64,000 bases of DNA from Vibrio sp. HA2012 (GCF_002812955.1 NZ_PFXK01000003.1:62001-126000); one strand, 5' to 3'. Positions 17,646 to 26,705 are shown, counted from the stretch's first letter. Notes: generated from the sequence alone by a model not told the origin. A program made the numbers and translations.

Positions 17646-18390
17646 TGTTTCCTCTGATCTGAAAAGCACGATTTACTACCTCTTTTTGAAGCAGATTCAT
17701 AGCCGTGGTATACCAATATTCCTGCTGTCGTTCGGCTCTTGGTTTATCACACTGGTAGGTATATACCTGTCGACCCGGATTATCATCCAATACTAAGATC
17801 TGATCAGCCAACCTGACCGCTTCCATGATATCGTGAGTAATAAACAGAACCGTCAATTCCCGCTGTTCTATCTCATTAATCAGGAGAGAGTAAAGATCTT
17901 CTTTCAGGCCAATATCCAGAGCACTGAAGGGTTCATCCATCAGCAATAGCTCTGGCTTTACTGCGAATGAACGAGCCATTGCTACTCGTTGTTTCATCCC
18001 TCCACTCAGCTCATGCGGATACTTCTCAAGATCATCGTGCTCAAGACCAACTTCCATCGCCAATTCGGAAGCTATCAACTCTCTTTCCCTGTGGCAAACA
18101 CCCAAAGCTTTCAGCCCCCAACCTATATTTTCTATCGTATTTTTCCAGGGCAACAGACGTGGCTCCTGAAACAATATAGCGGTAGTCATAAAGTCGTTAA
18201 CAATGTCCCCCCCTTCCACTTCAATCAACCCAGAGATAAGATTCAGCAACGTTGATTTACCACAACCGGAACGACCTACAACCGCCATTACGGCTCCCTG
18301 CTGCAGTTCAATATTGATATCCTGTAATACGGTTTTTTGCTCAAAACTATGATTCAAATCTTTAATCATCAGTCGTTTAACATTATTCAC
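17638..18390 (-). CDS. ABC ATPase of nitrate/taurine/aliphatic-sulfonate type
   Basis: Nucleotide-binding subunit, about 250 residues. Walker A is GRSGCGKST, the Q-loop LFQEPRLLPWKN (characteristic of SsuB/TauB/NrtD), the signature LSGGMKQRVAMARSF, Walker B LLLMDEPFSALD and the H-loop FITHD. I use GTG at 18390, preceded by GGAGAG and overlapping the permease stop by 8 bases; an ATG seven codons in, at 18369, is the alternative. Iron, pyrimidine and thiamine-precursor importers also belong to this family, so the substrate should not be assumed to be a sulfonate. Confidence 0.9.
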   Translation of the reverse strand: MNNVKRLMIKDLNHSFEQKTVLQDINIELQQGAVMAVVGRSGCGKSTLLNLISGLIEVEGGDIVNDFMTTAILFQEPRLLPWKNTIENIGWGLKALGVCHRERELIASELAMEVGLEHDDLEKYPHELSGGMKQRVAMARSFAVKPELLLMDEPFSALDIGLKEDLYSLLINEIEQRELTVLFITHDIMEAVRLADQILVLDDNPGRQVYTYQCDKPRAERQQEYWYTTAMNLLQKEVVNRAFQIRGNND

Positions 18391-19153
18391 GCCATCTCTC
18401 CACTCTACGCTTAATCGGTTCAAAAATGGCGTATTCCGCAATCAACAAGACAGACACAATCGCTACAATCCATGCCATTGTAGCCGCAGTATCGATATTT
18501 ACCCGAGCCATGGCCAAACCCGCTCCCACACCACTGTTACTTGCCAGTAGTTCGGCCATAACCACAACTTTCCATGATGTTCCGAGAGCAGTCACCCAGG
18601 AAGGAAACAAATAAGAAAGGACATGGGGAAGATGTACATCATAAAAAGTAATCCAACGCGATGCTCCGAAGCTATGAGCCATCTGAGTTAAACTCTTATC
18701 CAGGGTTCTGGCGCCCTGAACACCAGCAATAAAAGTAATCGGCAGTGCCGTTACTGTAATAGTAAAAATAGGTGTACTATCATCAGCACCAAACCAGAGC
18801 ATAGCCAGAACAATCCAGGCAATAGGTGGAATACCAATAAGTATGGTAATTAAAGGTCTTAGTGCCATAGATAATGTAACCGAAAGCCCAGCCATAATTC
18901 CTAGGAGGCTTCCAACCGTAATTGACAAGCCAAATCCTATCAATGCTCTGTAAGTCGTCACCCATAAAAACTCCAGCCCCTTACCGTGTATACACAGATC
19001 CAGCAACCGTGCCAGAGAGGTTTGCGGAGACGGAAGAATAAGATCTCCGTATAGCTGATTTCCATAATCCCAAAAAGCAAAAAAGACCAGAATACTGGCT
19101 AAAGCCCCAAATCCGCTCCACATATAATAAAAAGCAGCCCTAAGCCAACTCAT
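18383..19153 (-). CDS. ABC permease of nitrate/taurine/sulfonate type
   Basis: Inner-membrane permease, about 256 residues and six TM helices, single BPD_transp_1 domain. The EAA-like loop is MAHSFGASRWITFYDVHLPHVLSYLF-type near the middle. Start at 19153 (MSWLRAAFYYMW) is chosen because the TM region begins there; longer in-frame starts at 19234 or 19255 overlap the binding-protein gene. It is operonic with the preceding Tat-exported binding protein and the following ATPase. Confidence 0.87.
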   Translation of the reverse strand: MSWLRAAFYYMWSGFGALASILVFFAFWDYGNQLYGDLILPSPQTSLARLLDLCIHGKGLEFLWVTTYRALIGFGLSITVGSLLGIMAGLSVTLSMALRPLITILIGIPPIAWIVLAMLWFGADDSTPIFTITVTALPITFIAGVQGARTLDKSLTQMAHSFGASRWITFYDVHLPHVLSYLFPSWVTALGTSWKVVVMAELLASNSGVGAGLAMARVNIDTAATMAWIVAIVSVLLIAEYAIFEPIKRRVERWRE

Positions 19154-19211
19154 CTGCCATCTATCCCTATTAATATGAGTGCTATAGAAAACACCCGTGA
19201 TACGACTTCTG

Positions 19212-20219
19212 CTAACCCAAATAAAAACCGTCATCCGGCAGTTTCCCGCCAACAATTTCAGGATTCGATTCCGCCAGAATTGAAAAGAAGCTTTCTAACT
19301 CATGCTGAGCATCTTTCGCTCTGACTAAGTCTGAATTAGAAAAAGGGATAGACTGCTCAATAATAGGTGCTTTTAGCGGCATATAAGATTCACCAAGCCG
19401 GCCTGCGCTGGTCGGATTATTCACCACCCAATGAGTCGAACGTGCAAGCCCATTATTAAGGCGATTTGGTAAATCCGGAATCTCATCCAGTAATGCATCA
19501 GAAACCATCATCCCTGCCTGAGGGATGCGAGACGGCCCCCCCGTCACTTCTCCCCACGCATCCTGAAGATTGATAACCCGGGTCATTTTTTTAGATGACT
19601 TCATCCCTTTCAACAAAGCCGCCGTGCCGGAAGGTTCCGGTAATACCGCATGGTTGGCTCGCCCAGACAACAAAAGTTGCAACCCTTCAAACGGTGTCGC
19701 CACATAATTAAGACGATAATCTTGACCAACAACCATGCCTTTCTCTTTTGCTATGTGCTGAAAAACTAAATCAGGCATGTCCGCTTTAAAAGGCATAATA
19801 ATGTCCTGACCTTTCAAATCTTCTATTCGCTTCACATGTTCATCAGCAGAAATAACATACAACAGCCCCCAAGCCATAATATTCATTAACCGGATCTTTA
19901 ATCCCCGGTTATAAAGATTAGCAGCAACATAACTGGGGGTTGTTGCCAAATGCCAACGTCCACTAATAAAATTGGTTCGTAAAACATCCGGATCACGGTA
20001 TACATTGAAATTCAGATTTTCTACCACTCCGGATAGCACATTTGTTTCCGCAGCATGAGCCAGAATCACCGAAGGTCCTGCTGGCGGACCATACATGGTC
20101 AGATCTTGCCGAATCGTTTTTCCTCCGGCAAAAGCGAAACCAGGAAACAGGCTACTACCAGCTACCGTTGCACCAACCAGTCCACAATCACGTAAAAACT
20201 GACGTCTTGTTTTACTCAT
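19212..20219 (-). CDS. Tat-exported ABC substrate-binding protein (NitT/TauT family)
   Basis: Periplasmic binding protein of 335 residues. The N-terminus has the twin-arginine motif TRRQFLRDCGLVG followed by a hydrophobic core and a FAFAG-type cleavage site, so it is exported folded by Tat, perhaps with a cofactor or metal. The fold is NMT1/ABC-type (VEDLKG-like step RIEDLKGQDIIMPFKADMPDLVF, and LSGRANHAVLPEPSGTAAL). AAGGAGAG precedes the ATG. Twelve bases downstream of the outer-membrane receptor gene, so likely its periplasmic partner. The ligand is unknown. Confidence 0.88.
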   Translation of the reverse strand: MSKTRRQFLRDCGLVGATVAGSSLFPGFAFAGGKTIRQDLTMYGPPAGPSVILAHAAETNVLSGVVENLNFNVYRDPDVLRTNFISGRWHLATTPSYVAANLYNRGLKIRLMNIMAWGLLYVISADEHVKRIEDLKGQDIIMPFKADMPDLVFQHIAKEKGMVVGQDYRLNYVATPFEGLQLLLSGRANHAVLPEPSGTAALLKGMKSSKKMTRVINLQDAWGEVTGGPSRIPQAGMMVSDALLDEIPDLPNRLNNGLARSTHWVVNNPTSAGRLGESYMPLKAPIIEQSIPFSNSDLVRAKDAQHELESFFSILAESNPEIVGGKLPDDGFYLG

Positions 20220-20231
20220 TTCAAACTCTCC

Positions 20232-22208
20232 TTAAAAATTGGCTACTACGGCAACATAAATGCTGCGTTCAGGGGCTTCCGACAAAACCCGGTTACCTTC
20301 CAGTGGATATTTCGCCATTGAATCGAAATAGGATTCATCAGTCAGATTATTTACCCCGATTTTGATTCCATACCGATCAGACAACTGAGCGGATGCATAA
20401 AGATTAACCACGGTAAAATCATCCGTTTCACCCCCATCATAACCACTTCCACTGGTTGGGTCGGCATCAATGCTATCTTGGTCAGCCACATAACGAATCT
20501 GAGCACCTATATTCCAGGTTCCGCCCGTATTCAGATAATCGAAATAATCCAAAAACAGATTTGCCTCAAAGGGAGCAATATAATAGAGAGATCTATCGTC
20601 TGAAGTATTTTCTCCCCGGGTAATATCCAGAACCAGACGGGATGCCACCCTCTTCGTCAGATTAGTCTTAGCATCAATTTCAAAGCCAGACATTGTGGCA
20701 TCAACATTACGCCAGATACGCGCATAGTCTGATACTCCAGTCACGGTTTGCCCTGTTGCACGATCTCGGGTAATAAAATCCTTAATATCATCGTAATAGA
20801 ACCTAGTGTTAATACGCCACGCAAGATCTCTTCCCCGTGAGCGACCATACTCCACCCAATTCTGACTCGATGTTCCTACACCCGCTTCAAAGCGACGATG
20901 TTGTTCCCAACCGATTTCCGGATTACCCACAGCCCGTGCACTGGTTCCCATTGCAGACGCACTCACCCCCATATAGGAAGTAGCAGCAAAATAACGTTCT
21001 TGCGAATCTGGAGAGCGGAAGACGTTGGCTATGGATGCATAAGCACTCAAATCAGTTTGATCGGTAAAGCTCCACTCCAGTTTCCCACTGAAATGTCCCT
21101 CTTTTTGACTCAGATCAACATCCCCATAGTACGTCTGATAAAGATCAAATGCACTCATACTACCAGCACTCGGTGTATCAGTAGCTAACTCCGCCTTTGT
21201 GGCATCCGCCTCAACATATTTATAATTGATACCGAACGTTATCTGCTGCCGACCTGTAAGCGGATATTCTGCAGTTGCAGACAGAAGCCATTCATCCATC
21301 TCAACACCCGGATATTGATAAGCAGAAATACTGTCCAACCCAGCGGTTGTCGGACCACCGTAACGTTTTGCGTCATGTTCAATACGGTTATAATCTAGTG
21401 CGAGGTCTATCTCTGCTTCCGAAACATCAAGATTTGTACCCAACTTCAAACCTGACATCGTACGCTCAACTTTAGTTCTCTGACGCTTTTGCTCTTCCGT
21501 ATCATTGCGCAAAGTGTAGTTATCCGCTTTTCTATCCAATCGAATAGAATACGCCTCAACATGCATATTTTTTATCGCTGACCCATTAATGTTTTCATCC
21601 CACATTAATTTGGTAACCTGACGATCCGTATCTACGGGATCCAGACCATATCCTTCTGCTACAGCTAACGAACCACTGCTATAGGACACAGCAGAAGCTT
21701 CTGGAACTTTATTATCTTTAATAATATCACGTAGATAAATCAGCTTAATATCCGTGCTTTTCCGTGGGGTCGCCCCAAGAAGCAACTGTCCAGCTTGCCG
21801 ATCATAACCAAATCGAACCTCTTCACCAGAAGCTCCATCATAGCTACCAGCAGATTCATCAACAACCACTGCCCGACCATAAAGCTTACTCCCTTTAGCT
21901 CGTACATCAGCAAAAGTTTCATGTCCGTGAGTAGCGCTACTATATGACGTACCTATCAGAGTTTTCCTTGAAGTAGAATTCACAACCGTATCGATTGCCC
22001 CTTGGGGCTGATCTGCCTGAGCCTGAACTAACGGCATTTCACCACCGGGTTGATTTAAGTCATACAGAGGCATGACATCATAAGGAGCGGGTTTCGCGTG
22101 CGCAGACAGGCTAGGAATAAATTCTTCCGCCTGAACAACAGAAGCGGCAAACATCAATGCGGCCGAAACCGCAAGCGAAAATTTGCTTCTGGAAAGGTGC
22201 TTAGTCAT
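20232..22208 (-). CDS. TonB-receptor-like outer-membrane barrel, apparently without a plug domain
   Basis: Outer-membrane protein of 658 residues. The signal peptide ends near FAASVVQAEE, and the C-terminus YVAVVANF ends in Phe as outer-membrane barrels do. Alternating beta-strand pattern and the receptor-like GVNNLTDESYF near the end match the TonB_dep_Rec barrel. However, barrel-like strands begin only about 55 residues after the signal peptide, and I see neither a TonB box nor the usual roughly 130-residue plug motifs. The ATG at 22208 follows GGGAC; a longer upstream frame lacks a signal peptide. A Fur-like box lies 90 bases upstream. It heads the operon with the Tat binding protein, ABC transporter and NnrS. 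Confidence 0.8.
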   Translation of the reverse strand: MTKHLSRSKFSLAVSAALMFAASVVQAEEFIPSLSAHAKPAPYDVMPLYDLNQPGGEMPLVQAQADQPQGAIDTVVNSTSRKTLIGTSYSSATHGHETFADVRAKGSKLYGRAVVVDESAGSYDGASGEEVRFGYDRQAGQLLLGATPRKSTDIKLIYLRDIIKDNKVPEASAVSYSSGSLAVAEGYGLDPVDTDRQVTKLMWDENINGSAIKNMHVEAYSIRLDRKADNYTLRNDTEEQKRQRTKVERTMSGLKLGTNLDVSEAEIDLALDYNRIEHDAKRYGGPTTAGLDSISAYQYPGVEMDEWLLSATAEYPLTGRQQITFGINYKYVEADATKAELATDTPSAGSMSAFDLYQTYYGDVDLSQKEGHFSGKLEWSFTDQTDLSAYASIANVFRSPDSQERYFAATSYMGVSASAMGTSARAVGNPEIGWEQHRRFEAGVGTSSQNWVEYGRSRGRDLAWRINTRFYYDDIKDFITRDRATGQTVTGVSDYARIWRNVDATMSGFEIDAKTNLTKRVASRLVLDITRGENTSDDRSLYYIAPFEANLFLDYFDYLNTGGTWNIGAQIRYVADQDSIDADPTSGSGYDGGETDDFTVVNLYASAQLSDRYGIKIGVNNLTDESYFDSMAKYPLEGNRVLSEAPERSIYVAVVANF

Positions 22209-22298
22209 GTTACGTCCCTTTATATACTCAATGTGTTTTTTTAATCGGAGTTGTATTGAGTAATCATGAATCCTGTCCCACATATAACCGACAAAATT

Positions 22299-22317
22299 AA
22301 TGATAACAATTCTCATT
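22299..22317. promoter_or_regulatory. Fur-box-like site upstream of the receptor gene at 20232-22208
   Basis: AATGATAACAATTCTCATT is a near-palindrome with the NATNAT hexamer pattern of Fur sites (minus strand: AATGAGAATTGTTATCATT). It is about 90 bases before the receptor start. It suggests iron repression of the receptor/ABC/NnrS operon. Confidence 0.65.
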
Positions 22318-22342
22318 ATAATTCACAGAGTAACTGAACACG

Positions 22343-22358
22343 CTTGATAATAATCAAG
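22343..22358. promoter_or_regulatory. Palindrome CTTGATAATAATCAAG
   Basis: A perfect 6-bp inverted repeat with 4-base centre. Its core TTGATAATAATCAAG recurs, inverted, at 24832-24846 in the divergent region upstream of the GTPase and PhnD-like genes. Presence at both ends of the three-gene GTPase unit suggests a shared operator, either a Fur variant or another regulator. Confidence 0.5.
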
Positions 22359-22390
22359 GGACACAGTCGAGCGGTTTTAAAATTACTAAT

Positions 22391-23248
22391 TTAATCAATA
22401 GGCTCTTTTGTATAAGTCAAAAGAGACATCTGATTTTCCATACATACTTTCGGTATCTCAATATCGGGTCGTACAGGTACGAAACCGGCACTTGTACTGA
22501 ATAACTTCTGTGCTTCATCCGAAGTCAGGTAATGCGCAATTTTTCGGGCATCTTCTGAAAAACCATTTTTCAACAGCATAACCTGTGTGAGGTACAGCGC
22601 CCCTTCTTCAGGCCAGCAGACTCTGGCTTCATTATTTTTTGAGAACATGGCAAACGATAGAGGCAAGATACCAATATCGTATATTTTATCTGATACTGCA
22701 CGGTTAACATCGATAGGAACACCCGAGAAATCGATACTCTCTACAAATTCTTTTCCTCTCTCACCTTTGGTCTGCATGAAGAAATGTTTTAGCAACACCG
22801 CCGGAGATGTTGAGTCATCTGTTGTCACTATCTTTCCTTTGAAACGTTCATCAAGGAGGTCATTCCAGCTACAAGGGGGGCTTTCCAGATCCTGATGATA
22901 AAGAATTACCAAAGGCATAATAAATAACGGCTTTAATACCCATGATTTATCCAGAACCTTTTTCCCTTGTAATTCCCGGCTAATTTCATATTGATAATCA
23001 TGTTCAAACGCACTACTGTTAACAATCACGTCTTTATTCCAGTGATATTCTGGTCTGAGAGTAATCAAAACATCAGGTAATTCTTCATATTCTTGATTTT
23101 TTATTTTATCTAAATAATCCAAATCATCCATAGAACATTTTTTCGTTGAATTAAACACTTCGGAATCAGGACAAATTTCTTTTGCTTTTGTCATTATACT
23201 TCTGGAAATATTGACTGGCATAGAAATATAAATCTGGTTATTTTTCAT
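22391..23248 (-). CDS. Substrate-binding-protein-like protein without signal peptide
   Basis: About 285 residues with the layout of an ABC extracellular solute-binding fold: an early ISMPVN strand, VLITLRPEY, then SWNDLLDERFKGKIVTTDDSTSP (the classic W.DLLD..FKGKI of iron/sulfate/molybdate-type binding proteins), and a late AHYLTSDEAQKLFSTSAGFVPVRP. Unlike its relatives it has no signal peptide or lipobox, so it should stay in the cytoplasm. It overlaps the ATPase gene by 11 bases from the ATG at 23248 (GTG at 23257 possible). A cytosolic ligand carrier working with the ATPase and GTPase is inference. Confidence 0.75.
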   Translation of the reverse strand: MKNNQIYISMPVNISRSIMTKAKEICPDSEVFNSTKKCSMDDLDYLDKIKNQEYEELPDVLITLRPEYHWNKDVIVNSSAFEHDYQYEISRELQGKKVLDKSWVLKPLFIMPLVILYHQDLESPPCSWNDLLDERFKGKIVTTDDSTSPAVLLKHFFMQTKGERGKEFVESIDFSGVPIDVNRAVSDKIYDIGILPLSFAMFSKNNEARVCWPEEGALYLTQVMLLKNGFSEDARKIAHYLTSDEAQKLFSTSAGFVPVRPDIEIPKVCMENQMSLLTYTKEPID

Positions 23249-24029
23249 ATTGTTCACCCATGTTTTCTTTTAATAATTCTAATGTTTCTTCAGTCAGACT
23301 ATTCCCGTTTCTCAGCCTTTCTCTGAATTCTTCAATAATTTTATCCATCTTAAGAAAGTAGTTCAGATGCTCCCTTTCAATCGCATCTGATATAATGAGT
23401 TTCGACATAGAACCATTTTTCATTATCACTCTCTTTTGAGCAGTTATGATAAGATTCGGGTCATGAGAAGCTATCAGAACCATTTTTCCTTCTGATGCAA
23501 GGATCTCAATCCCTTTTGTTTTATTAATACCCGCATTCTCTATCTCATCGACCAGAACAATAGGCGCATTACTTATCAACGCCGTATCTGCGATCATAAG
23601 AGCCCGTGATTGACCACCACTGAGCGAGGTAAGGTTAGAAGAAGCACTCAGAGGCTCTCCAGCTAAACTATTAGCCATATCAAGTACTCTTTGGGTAATT
23701 TTCGTATCTTTTATCCCCCTGCTTTTAGCATGCAAACAAATAAAACTTCCTACATCTAAATCCATCATAAAATGCATATTTTGTGAAAGAGAAGCAGTTA
23801 TTGGCATATCCAGAGAATCAATTTCAGAACCATTAATAAGAACTTTTCTTCCTGAAGGAGAATCTCCGTTTGCCAGCTGTTCAAGATCAGAAAGAAGTAG
23901 ACTTTTACCCGAACCTGTCGGACCAGCCAAAATAATAACATCACCTTTTTTGATAACTAATTCGTCCACGGACTCTTTGTTACCATGTTTATCTCTTCCG
24001 GATATGATCTTAATTTCTTCTATATTCAT
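23238..24029 (-). CDS. Soluble ABC-type ATPase
   Basis: Stand-alone ABC nucleotide-binding protein, 263 residues. Walker A is GPTGSGKS, a Q-loop Gln lies in ASLSQNMHF, the signature is TSLSGGQSRALMI, Walker B VLVDEIENAG (catalytic Glu present) and the H-loop IASHDPN. There is no permease gene in this unit, and a charged C-terminal tail of about 60 residues replaces a TOBE domain. The layout resembles soluble ABC ATPases such as those of the methyl-coenzyme M reductase component A2 type rather than importer subunits. It overlaps the GTPase stop by 4 bases. Confidence 0.82.
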   Translation of the reverse strand: MNIEEIKIISGRDKHGNKESVDELVIKKGDVIILAGPTGSGKSLLLSDLEQLANGDSPSGRKVLINGSEIDSLDMPITASLSQNMHFMMDLDVGSFICLHAKSRGIKDTKITQRVLDMANSLAGEPLSASSNLTSLSGGQSRALMIADTALISNAPIVLVDEIENAGINKTKGIEILASEGKMVLIASHDPNLIITAQKRVIMKNGSMSKLIISDAIEREHLNYFLKMDKIIEEFRERLRNGNSLTEETLELLKENMGEQYEK

Positions 24030-24721
24030 ACTTCAATCACATCCATTTTAATTACATTTCCCATTTGATATTCCAGACCAATTCTAGTTTCACCTTCACA
24101 ATAAGAACAAACGGCAGAAGGCATATCATGTCGTAGTTCCATACCATTAAGAGACTGGGTCGTATTTGCTTTCAGCACTAATCTTTTTAGATTTAATGCC
24201 CCCATTCCGGTCAATCCATTCAGTTCGATTGCTTTTGCGGTTGGGTTTACTTCTAATACATTACTTCTGAAAACTTCTCTTTCAGCCTGAGAAACCATAT
24301 CCCCTTTAGTGATGACCACCACATCTGCTGTTGTCAGCATAGGACCAATTTTCTGTGGGGTATCTATACCACTAACACAATCGACAACAGCGATCGCCAA
24401 ACAATTCTTTATTGCCGGAGCACAACGATGACAGAGTCCAGCGGTTTCAACCAAAGTAATATCGGCACTATTAAGCCGTCCAAAACGAAAAATTTCTTCT
24501 GCATTCACAGCACCATAGTGATCTGGACAGACATAGTCACTGATACCTACAACAACGGGAATATCTAATTTTTCCTTAAACAGTTGGCCATCAGATGTTT
24601 GATGACAATCAATTTTCCCAACAGCCACCCGAATATGATCCTGTTTCAGAAGTTTAATCAAGTGAATCAGTACCAGTGTTTTTCCAGACGATGGCGGCCC
24701 TGCAATTGTTATAAATTTCAT
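24026..24721 (-). CDS. HypB/CobW-like GTPase with cysteine pairs
   Basis: P-loop GTPase of 231 residues in the CobW/HypB/UreG metallochaperone group. Walker A is GPPSSGKTLVL, switch/Walker B is DITLVETAGLC and the G4 motif ITKGD. Cys motifs stand out: DYVCPDHYG, ETAGLCHRCAP and a C-terminal CSYCEG, which could coordinate a metal. The usual role of the family is GTP-driven insertion or storage of Ni, Co or Zn. It is the first gene of a tightly overlapping trio with a soluble ATPase and a leaderless binding-protein fold, under GATAAT-type promoter motifs. The cargo is unknown. Confidence 0.83.
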   Translation of the reverse strand: MKFITIAGPPSSGKTLVLIHLIKLLKQDHIRVAVGKIDCHQTSDGQLFKEKLDIPVVVGISDYVCPDHYGAVNAEEIFRFGRLNSADITLVETAGLCHRCAPAIKNCLAIAVVDCVSGIDTPQKIGPMLTTADVVVITKGDMVSQAEREVFRSNVLEVNPTAKAIELNGLTGMGALNLKRLVLKANTTQSLNGMELRHDMPSAVCSYCEGETRIGLEYQMGNVIKMDVIEV

Positions 24722-24753
24722 ATTGATTGGTTAGCCTCTTATGATTGCTCTTA

Positions 24754-24846
24754 TTGATAATTAAGCCACACTCTGTTGTTCTCAGAATGCTGTGATATTG
24801 ATAATTATTACCGATGAGGTGCTGAGAAAGGCTTGATTATTATCAA
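24754..24846. promoter_or_regulatory. Cluster of GATAAT/Fur-like motifs in the divergent GTPase/phnD-like promoter region
   Basis: Three TTGATAAT elements lie at 24754-24764, 24798-24810 (GATAATTATTACC, close to the 6-1-6 Fur core GATAATCATTATC) and 24833-24846 (TTGATTATTATCAA, inverted copy of the palindrome at 22344-22357). They fill the gap between the divergent GTPase gene (start 24721) and the PhnD-like gene (start 24973), so both units are probably co-regulated by iron through Fur. Confidence 0.6.
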
Positions 24847-24972
24847 TGACATCCGTACGCATGATCTCTGTAGCACTTCCATGCATTAGCGACAACTTAA
24901 ATACAAATCGTAATAATTCTGCAATTTAATTTAGTTACAACTTGATCAATATTTATTCAGGAGAATATTACA

Positions 24973-25914
24973 ATGAAGCGCTTGATCCCTCTGGCTTTTG
25001 CCTCACTAGTAACAATAAACACAGCCCACGCTGAATTTTCGTTGGATAGCCGTTACACCGATAATGACCATGATTTAATAGCAGATATTCCGACTGATGC
25101 TTCTAAATTAGTTGATCCAGATACACTAGTTTTTGCCTATACTCCCGTCGAAGATCCTGCTGTTTATGCCGATGTGTGGTCAGATTTTCTTGCTCATATG
25201 GAAAAAGTAACCGGTAAAAAAGTAAAATTCTTTCCGGTTCAGTCAAACGCTGCTCAAATTGAAGCTATGCGTGCCGGTCGCCTGCATGTTGCCGGATTCA
25301 ATACAGGTTCGAATCCTCTTGCCGTTGCTTGTGCCGGTTTCCGTCCTTTCACCATGATGGCGGCAAAAGATGGCTCATTCGGTTATGAAATGGAGATAAT
25401 TACTTACCCTGGCTCAGGAATTCATTCACCAAACGATCTCAAGGGTAAAAAACTGGCGTTTACCTCTCAGACATCTAATTCTGGTTTCAAAGCCCCTTCT
25501 GCCATCTTAAGAGCTGATTTTAATTTGCTTCCAGAACGAGATTTTGAACCAACATTTTCAGGAAAGCACGATAATTCAGTACTCGGCGTTGCAAATAAAG
25601 ATTATCCTGCTGCTGCTGTTGCTAACTCGGTAATGAACCGAATGATTGCTCGTGATGTCGTTAAGTCAAGTCAAATCAAGTCTATCTATAAATCTCAGAC
25701 ATTCCCAACAACCGGTTATGGTGTGGCTTACAACCTTAAACCCGAACTTCAGGAAAAAATTAAAGAAGCATTTTTTTCTTACCAATGGGAAGGCAGTAAA
25801 TTACAACAGGAATTTAAAACTGAAGGCCAGTTCCTGCCAATCTCATTCAAAGAGCACTGGGATGTCATCCGTAAAATTGATGCTGCGAACGGCGTATCAT
25901 ACAGCTGTAAATAG
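24973..25914 (+). CDS. phnD: PhnD-like periplasmic binding protein
   Basis: Periplasmic binding protein of the phosphate/phosphite/phosphonate family, 313 residues, with signal peptide [20 protein letters not shown]. The family features are [25 protein letters not shown], the [21 protein letters not shown] step and [25 protein letters not shown], where the Ser/Thr cluster would bind the anion. Start supported by AGGAG 9 bases upstream. First gene of a four-gene importer operon. The gene symbol reflects family; iron-type promoter motifs and neighbours raise the possibility of a different ligand. Confidence 0.85.
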   Translation: MKRLIPLAFASLVTINTAHAEFSLDSRYTDNDHDLIADIPTDASKLVDPDTLVFAYTPVEDPAVYADVWSDFLAHMEKVTGKKVKFFPVQSNAAQIEAMRAGRLHVAGFNTGSNPLAVACAGFRPFTMMAAKDGSFGYEMEIITYPGSGIHSPNDLKGKKLAFTSQTSNSGFKAPSAILRADFNLLPERDFEPTFSGKHDNSVLGVANKDYPAAAVANSVMNRMIARDVVKSSQIKSIYKSQTFPTTGYGVAYNLKPELQEKIKEAFFSYQWEGSKLQQEFKTEGQFLPISFKEHWDVIRKIDAANGVSYSCK

Positions 25915-25922
25915 GAAAACGA

Positions 25923-26705
25923 GTGCTTAGAATTGAACATTTAAAAAAGCGTTATAAAACGGGGCCTTGGGTACTAAAAGAGATCAGTTTTTCAGTACCT
26001 GAAGGCCAGATTGTCGGACTTATCGGTCCAAGTGGGGCCGGTAAATCAACTCTGATCCGGTGTATAAACCGCTTAATCGATCCATCTGAGGGAGATATCT
26101 ATCTGGAAAATATCCACCTTAGTCATCTATCTTCAGGGCAAATCCGAGCCCAACGACGCCATATAGGAATGATATTCCAAGAATATGCTCTGGTTGAGCG
26201 TCTTAGTGTTATGGAAAATGTCTTATCTGGACGACTTGGCTATCTTCCTTTCTGGAGAACTTTTCTACGCCGTTATCCAGAAAAAGATATCAACAATGCT
26301 TTTGAATATCTCAACCGGGTCAGTCTAACAGATCATGCTAACAAACGTGCTGATGAACTTTCCGGCGGACAACGCCAGCGTGTTGGAATTGCCAGAGCTT
26401 TAGCCCAAGATCCCCGATTACTGTTAATTGATGAACCAACAGCCAGCTTAGACCCCAAAACATCCCGACAAATTATGCGTCTTATACAGTCCATCTGCCG
26501 TGAAAAAGGTCTGCCGGCTATCGTCAATATTCATGATGTCCCTTTAGCAACACAATTCATGGATCGCATTATTGGTCTTCAGGGAGGAGAACTGGTATTC
26601 GACGGCAAACCAGATGAGCTGAACGAAGAAGTATTAACGAAAATTTACGGTGATGAAGATTGGCTGGCAGTGAAACATAATGATGATAGTGAGGATAATA
26701 CCTAA
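25923..26705 (+). CDS. phnC: PhnC-like ABC ATPase
   Basis: ATPase of 260 residues starting at GTG, with AGGAAAAC just upstream and only 8 bases after phnD. Walker A is GPSGAGKST, the Q-loop [12 protein letters not shown], the signature [15 protein letters not shown], Walker [17 protein letters not shown] and the H-loop NIHDV (as in PhnC, which has NxHD in place of xTHD). The stop overlaps the next ATG by 1 base. Confidence 0.88.
   Translation: MLRIEHLKKRYKTGPWVLKEISFSVPEGQIVGLIGPSGAGKSTLIRCINRLIDPSEGDIYLENIHLSHLSSGQIRAQRRHIGMIFQEYALVERLSVMENVLSGRLGYLPFWRTFLRRYPEKDINNAFEYLNRVSLTDHANKRADELSGGQRQRVGIARALAQDPRLLLIDEPTASLDPKTSRQIMRLIQSICREKGLPAIVNIHDVPLATQFMDRIIGLQGGELVFDGKPDELNEEVLTKIYGDEDWLAVKHNDDSEDNT

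Noticed and set aside
16446..22208. Aliphatic sulfonate or taurine utilisation operon
   Set aside because: The ABC genes fit that family, but no monooxygenase or desulfonating enzyme is present, and the TonB-like receptor, Fur-like box and NnrS argue for a metal-related ligand.
25300..25320. GGTTCGAATCC resembles a tRNA T-loop
   Set aside because: It encodes TGSNPL inside the PhnD-like gene and no acceptor, D or anticodon stem surrounds it.
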